Assembly: GCA_964521025.1 (NCBI GenBank)
Contig: CAZFPK010000005.1
Span: 46,986 to 110,985 of the forward strand
Length of the DNA stretch: 64,000 nucleotides
Direction: 5' to 3'
Source of the DNA: DRTC01 sp964521025
Lineage (GTDB): Bacteria > Cloacimonadota > Cloacimonadia > Cloacimonadales > TCS61
Of this stretch, positions 18,039 through 25,785 are shown piece after piece; within the stretch, counting starts at the first letter, position 1, and each line of letters starts with the position of its first letter. The notes under the pieces were generated by a model. The model was not told where the DNA came from, ran no database searches, and worked only from the letters and a program-made list of their open reading frames with translations. Made by a program: the position numbers and the translations under genes.

Positions 18039-18419
18039 TTGAAAGAAACTCCATGGGATACTTATGCTTGTTTTGATTTCTTTCAAACATCTGCACATAT
18101 TCCAGATTGGATATATTCAGGTGAGAATAATCGAAAAAAAAACGAATTTAAAGAAGAGCATATCGAATTGAAGATTTGTTCACATATCGCTACCGGATTT
18201 AAACATTTTCAAGTTAAAAATCCATCATATAAATCTGTAAAAAAAACTTTGTATAGAAGTGGTTTTTCAAAACAATTTTCAGATCGATTTCAAAGACCAG
18301 AACTCTTTTTATATCTTGATGGTGAAGCAAATGAAAAATTTGGAGAAAAAATCACAGTATTGGAAATAGCTCGAAAGATTTTTGATTTCAGGAAAAAATA
18401 TTTTGATGAAAATTCATAA
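18039..18419 (+). CDS. Hypothetical protein, probably missing its true start
   Basis: The body matches a family of small hypothetical proteins with 'PWDTYACFDFFQTSAHIPDWIY' followed by 'ICSHIATGFKHF'. The function of the family is unknown to me. The frame opens with TTG at 18039 with no ribosome site, after a TAG at 18027. An ATG at 18019 lies in the neighbouring frame; one extra base near 18027-18030 would join it to this frame (M-K-H-x-L-K-Q-L-K-E). So the gene is either 5'-frameshifted or uses the weak TTG. It follows the LamG gene by 24 bp. Confidence 0.55.
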   Translation: MKETPWDTYACFDFFQTSAHIPDWIYSGENNRKKNEFKEEHIELKICSHIATGFKHFQVKNPSYKSVKKTLYRSGFSKQFSDRFQRPELFLYLDGEANEKFGEKITVLEIARKIFDFRKKYFDENS

Positions 18420-18438
18420 AATATATATCCCTCCCATC

Positions 18439-18462
18439 TCGTTTCCAAACTCCAGTTTGGGA
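18439..18462. repeat. Dispersed hairpin TTCCAAAC-TCCA-GTTTGGGAA
   Basis: The element is flanked by CTCGT and ACAAG, matching the copies at 8400, 15520 and 17176 in inverted orientation. It separates the converging genes at 18419 and 18513 and may also help terminate transcription. Confidence 0.65.
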
Positions 18463-18512
18463 ACAAGTTAAAAACTTTTGTGTCTTATGTGCCTTTTCGC
18501 GGCGATTAAAAA

Positions 18513-19325
18513 TTAAAACCCCTTCGCATAGAACATATCCAAAACCATAATGCTCAACCCCGTATAATAATCCAGGTCTCCGAAAATATCTTCCAGCCCT
18601 TTCACGATCGCGTGGATGTATTCCTTATTAATTTTGAGCATAATGATCTTGCTGTAGGGACTTTTCCCGCCGGTAAAATCAAAGAATCCTAAAAATAAAG
18701 GTACATTGGAAAGCAGGTTCTCCATTTTCTGGCTCTCTAAAATTGTTGCATCCTGGATCCCGTATTCGATGAACAGTTCGCTGATGTCCTGCATAATTTC
18801 GTCATCTTTGACGATCATGAGCATTAGTTTATCTTTTTCTTTTTGAGAAATGTCTTTCACATCTTCGCTGGCATTACGGAGAAAATCCTCATATAAACCT
18901 ATTTTGGAAGTTGCTTTCAGAAGTTCATCCATTACTCCCGGTTCTTTCAGGATGCGGGATACTTTTGCCAGCAGCTGCAGATGTCCGCTCCGGTTCGTCG
19001 TCGGTCCGACAATAGTTATGAATATCTTTGCTTTTTTCTTATCGAGGCATTCAAATTCCACTCCCTTTTTACAAACTGCAATACCGATCACGAATTTCTC
19101 TGCTTTTTCTAACTGACAGTGCGGAATCGCGATTCCCTTCCCGAAGCCGGTACTTCCCTGGTCTTCTCTTTTTTTCAAAGCGGCATATATCTTTTCAGCA
19201 TTACAATTTTTCAGATCGGAAGTTTTGGTCAGAAGTGCGGAAAGTTTTTTGAGAACCTCATCTTTTGTCTTTGCTGAAAAATTTACTTCACAACATTCCA
19301 GTTTAACCACATCTGAAATATTCAT
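18513..19325 (-). CDS. PTS EIIA (fructose/Ntr type) fused to a C-terminal regulatory-like domain
   Basis: Residues 1-150 are a type-2 EIIA domain with the phosphorylatable H69 in 'GKGIAIPHCQ' and the 'GPTTNRSGHLQLLAKVSRIL' helix. Residues ~160-270 form a second, ferredoxin-like alpha/beta domain ('KLMLMIVKDDEIMQDISELFIEYGIQDAT'), of the P-II/CBS-like ligand-sensor style. No PTS permease lies nearby, so a regulatory phosphorelay role, or one in metabolism control, is more likely than sugar uptake. This is the only convincing minus-strand gene in the window. On its strand, AAGGAG lies 8 nt before the ATG. Confidence 0.88.
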   Translation of the reverse strand: MNISDVVKLECCEVNFSAKTKDEVLKKLSALLTKTSDLKNCNAEKIYAALKKREDQGSTGFGKGIAIPHCQLEKAEKFVIGIAVCKKGVEFECLDKKKAKIFITIVGPTTNRSGHLQLLAKVSRILKEPGVMDELLKATSKIGLYEDFLRNASEDVKDISQKEKDKLMLMIVKDDEIMQDISELFIEYGIQDATILESQKMENLLSNVPLFLGFFDFTGGKSPYSKIIMLKINKEYIHAIVKGLEDIFGDLDYYTGLSIMVLDMFYAKGF

Positions 19326-19530
19326 GATTTCTCCTTCAAATCGATCTAAGCAGAAGTTTATTTCTTTTTTGATATTATGGTGTCAAGAATTATGTTGGAC
19401 AAGCAACGAATGACCCGTGACCAGTGATCAATGACCAGCATCCTTTCCCCTTTTTTTATTTGACAGGATATGGATTGCATGGAGATTCGGTTTTATTGGT
19501 ATTGGAGTCGATCATAAAAAGGAGAACAAA

Positions 19531-20061
19531 ATGTATATCAAAAAAATTCCAATTCTAATCATTTGTGTAATATCAAGCTTCATCTTTTCACAAAACCAAT
19601 CCTGGCAGAACTTCCATAAACTGATCGGTAAATGGAGCGGAATAGGAGCAGGTTTCTCTTCCGGAAAATCGCAGATCAAGACGGAGATCAAATATGTCAT
19701 GAACGAGAAATATCTCCAAATCACGAATAGGTCGGAATTCGAACCAACCGCGAAGAATCCGGAAGGTGATATCCATGAAGATTGGGGAATGCTCAGTTAT
19801 GACAAGAACAGGAAGAAATATGTTTTCCGGCAGTTCCACAATGAAGGATTTGTGAACAAATATATTCTCAACGACTCGTTATCAACGGATTCTTTATTCA
19901 TCTTCGAGTCAGATATGATCGAGAATTTTGTTCCCGGAGGAAAAACCATTTTCAAGATCAAAGTAATAAATATTGATGAAATCGAGACGATCTTCGAGAT
20001 CTCGTTCAATGGAAAAGACTTTGATTGTTACGGTAAAAATCTGATGATCAGAAGGGAATAA
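19531..20061 (+). CDS. Secreted lipocalin-like beta-barrel protein
   Basis: A signal peptide (PILIICVISSFIFS) is followed by a single all-beta domain of about 155 residues: 'HKLIGKWSGIGAGF', 'YEM/YVMNEKYLQITNRSEF', 'HEDWGMLSYDKNRKKYVFRQFHNEGFV'. This pattern resembles lipocalin/DUF1579-like or nitrobindin-like barrels. The ligand is unknown. The start follows AAGGAGAACAAA. It stands alone and is divergent from the EIIA gene. Confidence 0.75.
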   Translation: MYIKKIPILIICVISSFIFSQNQSWQNFHKLIGKWSGIGAGFSSGKSQIKTEIKYVMNEKYLQITNRSEFEPTAKNPEGDIHEDWGMLSYDKNRKKYVFRQFHNEGFVNKYILNDSLSTDSLFIFESDMIENFVPGGKTIFKIKVINIDEIETIFEISFNGKDFDCYGKNLMIRRE

Positions 20062-20105
20062 TTTGTAAATTAGAGCACAATATTACAATTACTGTTCAGT
20101 CAAAT

Positions 20106-20154
20106 TGTCTTGATTTTATGACAGTCTCTTAAAAAGTGTCTGGTTTTAATGACA
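20106..20154. repeat. Pair of 18-bp direct repeats
   Basis: TGTCTTGATTTTATGACA (20106-20123) and TGTCTGGTTTTAATGACA (20137-20154) match at 16 of 18 positions, 31 bp apart. Each also has TGTC/GACA dyad ends. They lie in the 285-bp gap upstream of the pilin-like gene and could be a tandem regulatory site. The rest of the gap is AT-rich. Confidence 0.55.
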
Positions 20155-20346
20155 TTTATTATAATAATTTTCTATTAGAGTACTTACATGAAAATCTAAT
20201 TAAAACTCAATTGTAGATAACTTCTTTCTTTTATATAAAGTTACAAAATCTATATATCTCAAATTTGGTACAAACCTTGCTATTTTATGATAATTACGCA
20301 TAGAAGTGATTGAAAAAGAAAAGGATTCCCATAAAAAGGAGGAAGT

Positions 20347-20766
20347 ATGGGAACACAACAAATCTTGCTCATTGTATTTAGCATAATTATCATTGGGATA
20401 GCAGTTGCAGTTGGTATCTCTATGTTTAACAACCAGTCTGAAAATGCTGATCGGCAGGCAGTAATTTCAGAACTGGACATTCTCGCTACTGTGTCGTTGA
20501 CAGTTTACAAAATTCATAAAATGTATGGTGGTAGTGGAGGTGTCTGGGATCTTGATGACATAGGTCATTGGTTAGGAGGTGGATATGATTTCGATGCAGA
20601 TTCACTCCATAATGATGTCGGTGATTTTGGTTTTTCTTCAGAAGGGGATATTTTGACAATTGTTGGATTGGGCTCTGAAACCGGTAATGATGATATTAAT
20701 CCTGTTCAAGCTACAACTCTGGTTACCGGTAAAACCCGTGCAATTGACACGACCATTGATAATTAG
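20347..20766 (+). CDS. Pilin-like / pseudopilin-type small secreted protein
   Basis: 139 residues starting MGTQQILLIVFSIIIIGIAVAVGISMFNN in two segments: a short polar head, then a ~20-residue hydrophobic helix, then a soluble domain with 'VYKIHKMYGGSGGVWDL'. This layout resembles type II/IV pseudopilins in which the helix is the assembly core, although no canonical G-F-T-L-I-E cleavage site is visible. I infer a membrane-anchored extracytoplasmic protein. AAGGAGGAAGT precedes ATG. No other pilus genes are nearby. Confidence 0.72.
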   Translation: MGTQQILLIVFSIIIIGIAVAVGISMFNNQSENADRQAVISELDILATVSLTVYKIHKMYGGSGGVWDLDDIGHWLGGGYDFDADSLHNDVGDFGFSSEGDILTIVGLGSETGNDDINPVQATTLVTGKTRAIDTTIDN

Positions 20767-20960
20767 GATATCGGAGTACCTGAAATAAACGGAATTTAAT
20801 CCACAATATCTCAATCATTAACGAAACAGCGGTAACTAACTATCTATAATTTCAAAGAATGGAAGTAACTTATCATATAAAAATGTGATATCAGTCTTAG
20901 TGAAAGTTCTTAATTCGATAATCGGTAAAAAAATTTCAATAAGTATTTGAAGGAGCCAAA

Positions 20961-22127
20961 ATGAAACAAATCAAATTTATTTTAATTTTCATGATTTTCA
21001 GCTCGATTTTATTATTTTCTACTAACGATAACAATGAAGAAGACAATTTCATTTATACATCCGATGAAGACCTTCATGACTTTCCGACAGAAATGACTCG
21101 CAGTACAGTGCAGGGAACAATTACAGACTCCAACAATGTTCCTGTTGAGGATGTTTGTGTCCAGCTTTTGGGAAATAATAATGTACTTTACACTTACACC
21201 GATGAAAATGGAGATTATGAATTTACAGGAGTAGCGAATGGAACAAGTTACACGATTCTTCCCTGCAAATACGAATTTACGGAAATCATCGATAATTCTA
21301 TTGTCAGCGGAGATTCTATTATTTCGATCGCACAAGCAGAATTAGGTAATACAGACGGTTCCTCTCCGGGAAGATATCATGGACATAACGGCGGTTGGTG
21401 TAGTGAATTTGTTTCCTGGTGTTATTGGCAAGCCGGAGACCCATTTACAGGTGGAACTTTCGATGGAGGAGCTTGCATCCAGGATTGGAATATGTCAACT
21501 GTTCATCGTGTTAATGCCGGATTTGGCAGGAATGAGAACTGGCAAGTCATGACCATCTCTGAAATCAATGATAACTGGAGCGAAGATGAAGATAATCCGC
21601 TTGAACCTCAACCGGGAGATTATGTTTTCTTTTCTAATACAAATGGAATAAATAGAGCTCACAGCGGAATTGTCAGAGAAATTGCAGGGAATGATATGGA
21701 AACAACGGAAGGAAATATTTCCGATTTAGTTCAAGAAGTAACGCGCACGAATTGGCGAACTTACCAGGTTGGAAATACGATCGTGAAAGGAATCGGGTAT
21801 CGTAGAATTATCTCGAATATCAGTTTCGAACCCAGATTCTGGTATGGCTATATTTATTCCAATCTTGATGAAGATTTTACTTTATTTTATTTCGACGACT
21901 CTGTTTTAGAAGCTCCTGAAAATATTGTATTAAATATCGATGGAAATGATCTAATTATTAGTTGGGATGAAGTTAATGGAGCGACTTCCTATAAAATATA
22001 TTCTTCTCCTGATCCTTATGAATCTCCGGAAAACTGGACTTTGGAAGATGAGGTAACAGATACGATCTGGAACGAAACTCTTACCGAAATATATAAATTT
22101 TATTATGTGAAAGCGATTGAAGAATAA
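20961..22127 (+). CDS. Secreted CHAP-domain hydrolase with CarboxypepD_reg-like and Fn3-like modules
   Basis: Signal peptide (FILIFMIFSSILLFS), then a carboxypeptidase-regulatory/SdrD-B-like sandwich (residues ~48-115, 'VQGTITDSNNVPVEDVCVQL'). Residues ~120-275 are a CHAP cysteine amidase domain with C147 in 'GGWCSEFVSWC' and H234 in 'NRAHSGIVREI', and 'PQPGDYVFFSN' between them. CHAP domains cleave peptidoglycan or glutathionylspermidine-type amides. A C-terminal Fn3-like module ('ISWDEVNGATSYKIYSS') ends 'KFYYVKAIEE', as in the GLUG proteins. Probably a secreted cell-wall hydrolase. The start has AGGAG. Confidence 0.85.
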   Translation: MKQIKFILIFMIFSSILLFSTNDNNEEDNFIYTSDEDLHDFPTEMTRSTVQGTITDSNNVPVEDVCVQLLGNNNVLYTYTDENGDYEFTGVANGTSYTILPCKYEFTEIIDNSIVSGDSIISIAQAELGNTDGSSPGRYHGHNGGWCSEFVSWCYWQAGDPFTGGTFDGGACIQDWNMSTVHRVNAGFGRNENWQVMTISEINDNWSEDEDNPLEPQPGDYVFFSNTNGINRAHSGIVREIAGNDMETTEGNISDLVQEVTRTNWRTYQVGNTIVKGIGYRRIISNISFEPRFWYGYIYSNLDEDFTLFYFDDSVLEAPENIVLNIDGNDLIISWDEVNGATSYKIYSSPDPYESPENWTLEDEVTDTIWNETLTEIYKFYYVKAIEE

Positions 22128-22356
22128 AAACCATTTTAACATTCCATTATGAAAATAAGTATTTTTTAACTTTGAACGAGATCGTCATTAATTAAATACT
22201 ATCTATTTCGCAATTTACTTCATTTAACCTTTTTTTTCAACAATAAAACAACAAATCATACTATTAAAATTAACCTGAAATCTATTTTTTATTTGCCTTG
22301 ACATTAGATTTACAGTGCGGATTTTTGCCTTCAAAAAATTTGGAAAAGAGGGATTA

Positions 22357-23274
22357 ATGGCAATAAAGAAACTCGATGACATCATCGAACTTGCCAAGAA
22401 AAGACTGAAGAACAAACAGAGAAAGAGAGTTGTCGTTGCTTATGCACACGATGAACATTCTATTCAGTCGGTTTTTGCAGCCTACAAAATGAATTTGATC
22501 GATGCCACACTGGTTGGTGATGAAAATATCATAAAAAAAGTATGTGTCAAAATCAATATCGATCAAAAATTATTCAAAATAATTCATGAACCTGACGAAA
22601 TAAAATGCGGTATTAAAGCAGTCGAATTAATCAAAAAGAAAAAAGCGGATATTTTAATGAAAGGGTTGATTTCATCAGATAATTTCATTCAGTGTATAAT
22701 CGACAAGAAAAAAGGATTGATGAAACCAAAAGCAGTTCTGGCTCATGTTACAATTTTTCAAATAAGAACCTATCATAAACTGCTGTTGATCAGTGATGCT
22801 GCTTTTATTCCTCTGCCAACCATCCAGCAGAAGATCGCAATTACTAATTACCTGGTCGATACTGCTCATAATATGGGGATCAAAGTTCCGAAAGTTGCGA
22901 TTCTATCATTTACGGAAAAATCCAATCCTCTATTTGATTCTACTGCCGACGCTGCTATTATCGCCAAAATGGGAGACCGCGGACAAATAAAAAATGCTGA
23001 GATCGATGGACCTCTTGCTCTCGATGTTGCAATCGATGCGGACAGTGTCATGGTCAAAGGGATCAAGAGTAATGTTGCCGGAGATGCCGATTGTCTGGTC
23101 TTTCCACAGCTGGAAGCTTCCAATATTTTTTATAAAACTCTTACGAAGCTTATTCATGCGGAAGCCGCCAGTTATATTGCCGGCACGATCGCTCCTTGTA
23201 TGCTTTCCTCCCGCGGTGACAGTGAAAAAACAAAACTTTATTCGATTGCGGTAGGGTGTTTACTGGCTCAGTAA
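22357..23274 (+). CDS. ptb: Phosphotransacylase, phosphate butyryltransferase type
   Basis: Member of the PTA/PTB family, which converts acyl-CoA + Pi to acyl-phosphate + CoA; with an acyl kinase this yields ATP. Marks are 'KADILMKGLISSDNF', 'LAHVTIFQIRTYHKLLLISDAAFIPLP', 'GPLALDVAIDADSVMVKGI' and the terminal 'DSEKTKLYSIAVGCLL'. At 305 residues it has the length of Ptb (about 300). I chose ATG 22357, preceded by AAAGAGGGA, over the GTG at 22315 which lacks a ribosome site. A TTGACA box (22298-22303) lies upstream. A second copy is at 24354. Butyryl-, isobutyryl- or isovaleryl-CoA are plausible substrates given the operon; no acyl kinase is in the window. Confidence 0.87.
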   Translation: MAIKKLDDIIELAKKRLKNKQRKRVVVAYAHDEHSIQSVFAAYKMNLIDATLVGDENIIKKVCVKINIDQKLFKIIHEPDEIKCGIKAVELIKKKKADILMKGLISSDNFIQCIIDKKKGLMKPKAVLAHVTIFQIRTYHKLLLISDAAFIPLPTIQQKIAITNYLVDTAHNMGIKVPKVAILSFTEKSNPLFDSTADAAIIAKMGDRGQIKNAEIDGPLALDVAIDADSVMVKGIKSNVAGDADCLVFPQLEASNIFYKTLTKLIHAEAASYIAGTIAPCMLSSRGDSEKTKLYSIAVGCLLAQ

Positions 23275-23354
23275 CTTGTTTTTAAATTTGATTATCGGTT
23301 CTTTTTCCGTTGTTTAAAAAGAGTCGAAAATCCTAAAATAGTGAGGATAAAACT

Positions 23355-23735
23355 ATGGTACCCATTTATGCAAATTTGAGTTTATCAAATCCTGTATTAA
23401 AAATATTGACAAAAATCAATGTTAAAGCACTTGTCGATACCGGAGCAGCGACTTTGTGTATTCCGGAACATATCAATATTCAACTCGAATTTGAAGAACT
23501 TGAAAAAAGAGAAGTAACTACCACTGATGGAAATAGGCATTTAGTTCCTTATGTCGGACCTGTTAAAATCAGTTTTAAAAACAGATATTGTTATACAGGT
23601 GCTTTCGTCCAGGGAGATGAAGTTTTGATGGGAGCAGTACCAATTGAAGATATGGATCTGGTTTTGATCCCTTTGAAGCAGACGGTCGATGTTAATCCGG
23701 AAAGCCCGAATATTCCATCTGCTATTGTGAAATAG
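23355..23735 (+). CDS. Retropepsin-like (clan AA) aspartic protease, copy 1
   Basis: 126 residues with the half-site motif A-L-V-D28-T-G-A-A-T and the downstream 'VLMGAVPIEDMDLVLIP' strand typical of single-domain retropepsin-like proteins, which act as dimers. Copy 1 and copy 2 (51204) share the C-terminal 'Q-T-x-x-V-N-P-x-S-P' tail and form one subgroup. The cellular substrate is unknown. It starts with ATG after GTGAGGATAAAACT, and lies between two acyl-CoA genes. It is one of four such genes in the window. Confidence 0.85.
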   Translation: MVPIYANLSLSNPVLKILTKINVKALVDTGAATLCIPEHINIQLEFEELEKREVTTTDGNRHLVPYVGPVKISFKNRYCYTGAFVQGDEVLMGAVPIEDMDLVLIPLKQTVDVNPESPNIPSAIVK

Positions 23736-23847
23736 AGTTTGCAGTATTCGGACTATTTCGAATTGTCGTTCTTCGCTGAACTGCACGCGACTTCACTCTA
23801 GCGAGTCGAATAATCAGGGAGATCAAAAACCATAACAGGAGAGTTCT

Positions 23848-24192
23848 ATGAACAACATTAATTTCCCTTACCCGGAAATGATTAAAAATATGCCCGAAAT
23901 TGAAATTCCATTAAAAGGAATTCACGGCTGGTTATTGCAGGGAAATGATAAACAAGTCGTCTTTTTCGAGATCGATACGAACGAAGATCTACCTCCGCAT
24001 TCTCATTGTCATCAATGGGGAATCATGATCGAGGGTGAGATGGAATTGACGATCGCTGGAGAAGCAAAGATCTATCGCAAAGGCGATCATTATTTCATCC
24101 CGCAGGGAATTGTTCATTCTGCAAAATTCCTTTCCAAAGTTTATGTGATCGATGTTTTTGATGATCCGGGACGGTATCAAATAAAGAAATAA
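23848..24192 (+). CDS. Cupin-domain protein
   Basis: A single cupin barrel of 114 residues. The first cupin motif is 'PPHSHCHQWGIMIEGEMEL' with three His, the second is 'YRKGDHYFIPQGIVHS'. The metal ligands (H, H, E/Q, H) are thus in place. Cupins of this size bind small ligands or act as simple enzymes or sensors; no substrate can be named. ATG follows ACAGGAGAGTTC. It sits between the first retropepsin-like gene and the second phosphotransacylase. Confidence 0.87.
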   Translation: MNNINFPYPEMIKNMPEIEIPLKGIHGWLLQGNDKQVVFFEIDTNEDLPPHSHCHQWGIMIEGEMELTIAGEAKIYRKGDHYFIPQGIVHSAKFLSKVYVIDVFDDPGRYQIKK

Positions 24193-24194
24193 CT

Positions 24195-24210
24195 TATCAT
24201 TCTGAGGATT
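24195..24210 (+). repeat. Dispersed 'TATCATTCTGAGGAT' repeat copy
   Basis: It begins two bases after the cupin stop codon and is followed by a degenerate 'GGATTCTTACTC...TCTGCGGAGGAATCTCC' stretch to about 24270. The same core occurs at 6439, 8295 and 8329. Confidence 0.55.
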
Positions 24211-24353
24211 TCTTTTTCTTGAAAGAGACGGATTCTTACTCAAATTTCTGCGGAGGAATCTCCAGATGAAATTCGATGATAAAGTTGCAGATTCTTCCAC
24301 AAAGTAGCAAGAAGAAAACTCAGAAAGACAAATAATAAATTCGGAGAAAATAA

Positions 24354-25256
24354 ATGCCAATCACGAAATTAGATCAGGTTTTGGAAAGATTACATAAATC
24401 TAAAAAACGCACCATTACAGTTGCGGCTGCAGAAGAGAAGGATATCCTGACTGCAGTAAAAAAGGCTTATGATGAAAATCTGGTGAATGTTATCCTGGTC
24501 GGAGATAAACAGAAAATTCAGAAAATCGCTAATGATATAAATTTTAATATTTCCGATATAGAAATGATCGAGGAAAAGGAACCTCGTTTATCTGCTCGTC
24601 AAGCTGTTCAACATATCCGCGACGGAAAAGCCGATGTTCTGGTCAAAGGTCTGGTTGGAACTGCTGATTATCTGAAGGAAATATTGAACAAGCAGACCGG
24701 GATAATGCCGCCGAAAGCAATCCTTTCCCATGTTACCATTTTGGAATATCCGACTTATTCAAAATTACTTTTTGTATCGGATATCGCGGTGATCCTGAAA
24801 CCGGATCTCAAACAGAAAATCGCGATGACTAATTATCTGATCGAAATCTGCTATAAATTCGAAATCGAAAATCCCAAAGTTGTATTGCTCAATTGCTCCG
24901 AAAAAGTTGCCCTCGATTACCAGAATTCTTATGATGCTGCTGTTATTTCCACGATGTGGAAACGAGGACAGATCAAAGGTGGAATTGTTGATGGTCCGAT
25001 GGCGATAGACCTGGCAATTTCTAAAAAGTCATGTAAAACAAAAGGATTCGAAAGTCCCATAAACGGCGAAGCGGATGCAATTGTTTTTGGGCATATCGAA
25101 GCTTGTAATTCCTTTTACAAAGCCGGAGTTTACCTGGCAAAGGCAAAAATGGCAGGCGTCCTGGTCGGGGCAAAAGCACCGGTCGTTCTAACTTCCAGAA
25201 GCGATAGTGATTCCTCAAAATTGTATTCGATCGCCGTTGCAGCTCTAACCGGGTAA
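24354..25256 (+). CDS. ptb: Phosphotransacylase, phosphate butyryltransferase type (second copy)
   Basis: A 300-residue paralogue of the gene at 22357. Shared marks are 'KADVLVKGLVGTADYL', 'LSHVTILEYPTYSKLLFVSDIAVI', 'GPMAIDLAISKKS', 'GEADAIVFGHIEACNSFYKA' and the terminal 'SDSSKLYSIAVAALTG'. It interconverts acyl-CoA and acyl-phosphate. The two copies differ enough to suggest different acyl preferences, for example straight versus branched C4/C5 acids, but this is inference. ATG follows GGAGAAAATAA. Confidence 0.87.
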   Translation: MPITKLDQVLERLHKSKKRTITVAAAEEKDILTAVKKAYDENLVNVILVGDKQKIQKIANDINFNISDIEMIEEKEPRLSARQAVQHIRDGKADVLVKGLVGTADYLKEILNKQTGIMPPKAILSHVTILEYPTYSKLLFVSDIAVILKPDLKQKIAMTNYLIEICYKFEIENPKVVLLNCSEKVALDYQNSYDAAVISTMWKRGQIKGGIVDGPMAIDLAISKKSCKTKGFESPINGEADAIVFGHIEACNSFYKAGVYLAKAKMAGVLVGAKAPVVLTSRSDSDSSKLYSIAVAALTG

Positions 25257-25334
25257 TCACAAAATCGAACGAGAAAAGAAATTTTCTTGACATATAAAAT
25301 TCAAATTTTTGATAAGAATTGAAAAAGTTTAACT

Positions 25335-25381
25335 TTTACTCTTAAACTATTGTTTAAGAAAGAGTAAACTTACTCTATAGT
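25335..25381. promoter_or_regulatory. Inverted/direct repeat ahead of the RHH regulator, possible operator
   Basis: TTTACTCT (25335-25342) pairs with AGAGTAAA (25361-25368), with an inner TAAAC/GTTTA. A further TACTCTAT follows at about 25371, and TAGAGT at about 25392. RHH proteins usually bind such short tandem sites near their own promoter, so autoregulation is a reasonable inference. A 7-bp hairpin (GATGTTC/GAACATC, 25413-25431) follows. Confidence 0.4.
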
Positions 25382-25475
25382 TCATATCGAGTAGAGTTAT
25401 TTTTAATTATTAGATGTTCTTTCCGAACATCCGAAAGGATATTATCAATGAAATTTTTACCTCAACGGAGGATTT

Positions 25476-25775
25476 ATGACAGAAAGCGGTAGCATTATAA
25501 AAAAACCCTTTACGACAAATCTTAATTCCGAACTTATCCAAAAAATAAAAAAAATCGCGAAACAAAACAAGATTTCAACATCTGAATTAGTAAATCGAGT
25601 GTTGTTCAATTTTATCAGCAATTTTGAGGATTTGAGAGCGAAAAAGAAAGAGTCAAAAACAAAACCTACTGAACAGGAAGAAAAGAATTATCTCGAATAC
25701 CTGGATTCTGTAATGAAAACACTGACAGACTCCAGTGTTTCAAAAAAATCAAAAGATTTTATGATTGGGAAATAA
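25476..25775 (+). CDS. Ribbon-helix-helix (CopG/Arc-like) DNA-binding protein
   Basis: 99 residues. The N-terminal strand plus two helices ('KKPFTTNLNSELIQKIKKIAKQ', 'ISTSELVNRVLFNFIS') are an RHH fold that dimerises and inserts its beta-ribbon into the DNA major groove. Residues 55-99 are a charged tail. ATG follows CGGAGGATTT. The gene is separated from the first acyl-CoA dehydrogenase by only 10 bp, so it probably belongs to the operon and may regulate it. Alternatively it is a solitary antitoxin; no toxin partner is adjacent. Confidence 0.78.
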   Translation: MTESGSIIKKPFTTNLNSELIQKIKKIAKQNKISTSELVNRVLFNFISNFEDLRAKKKESKTKPTEQEEKNYLEYLDSVMKTLTDSSVSKKSKDFMIGK

Positions 25776-25785
25776 TGGAGGTTAA

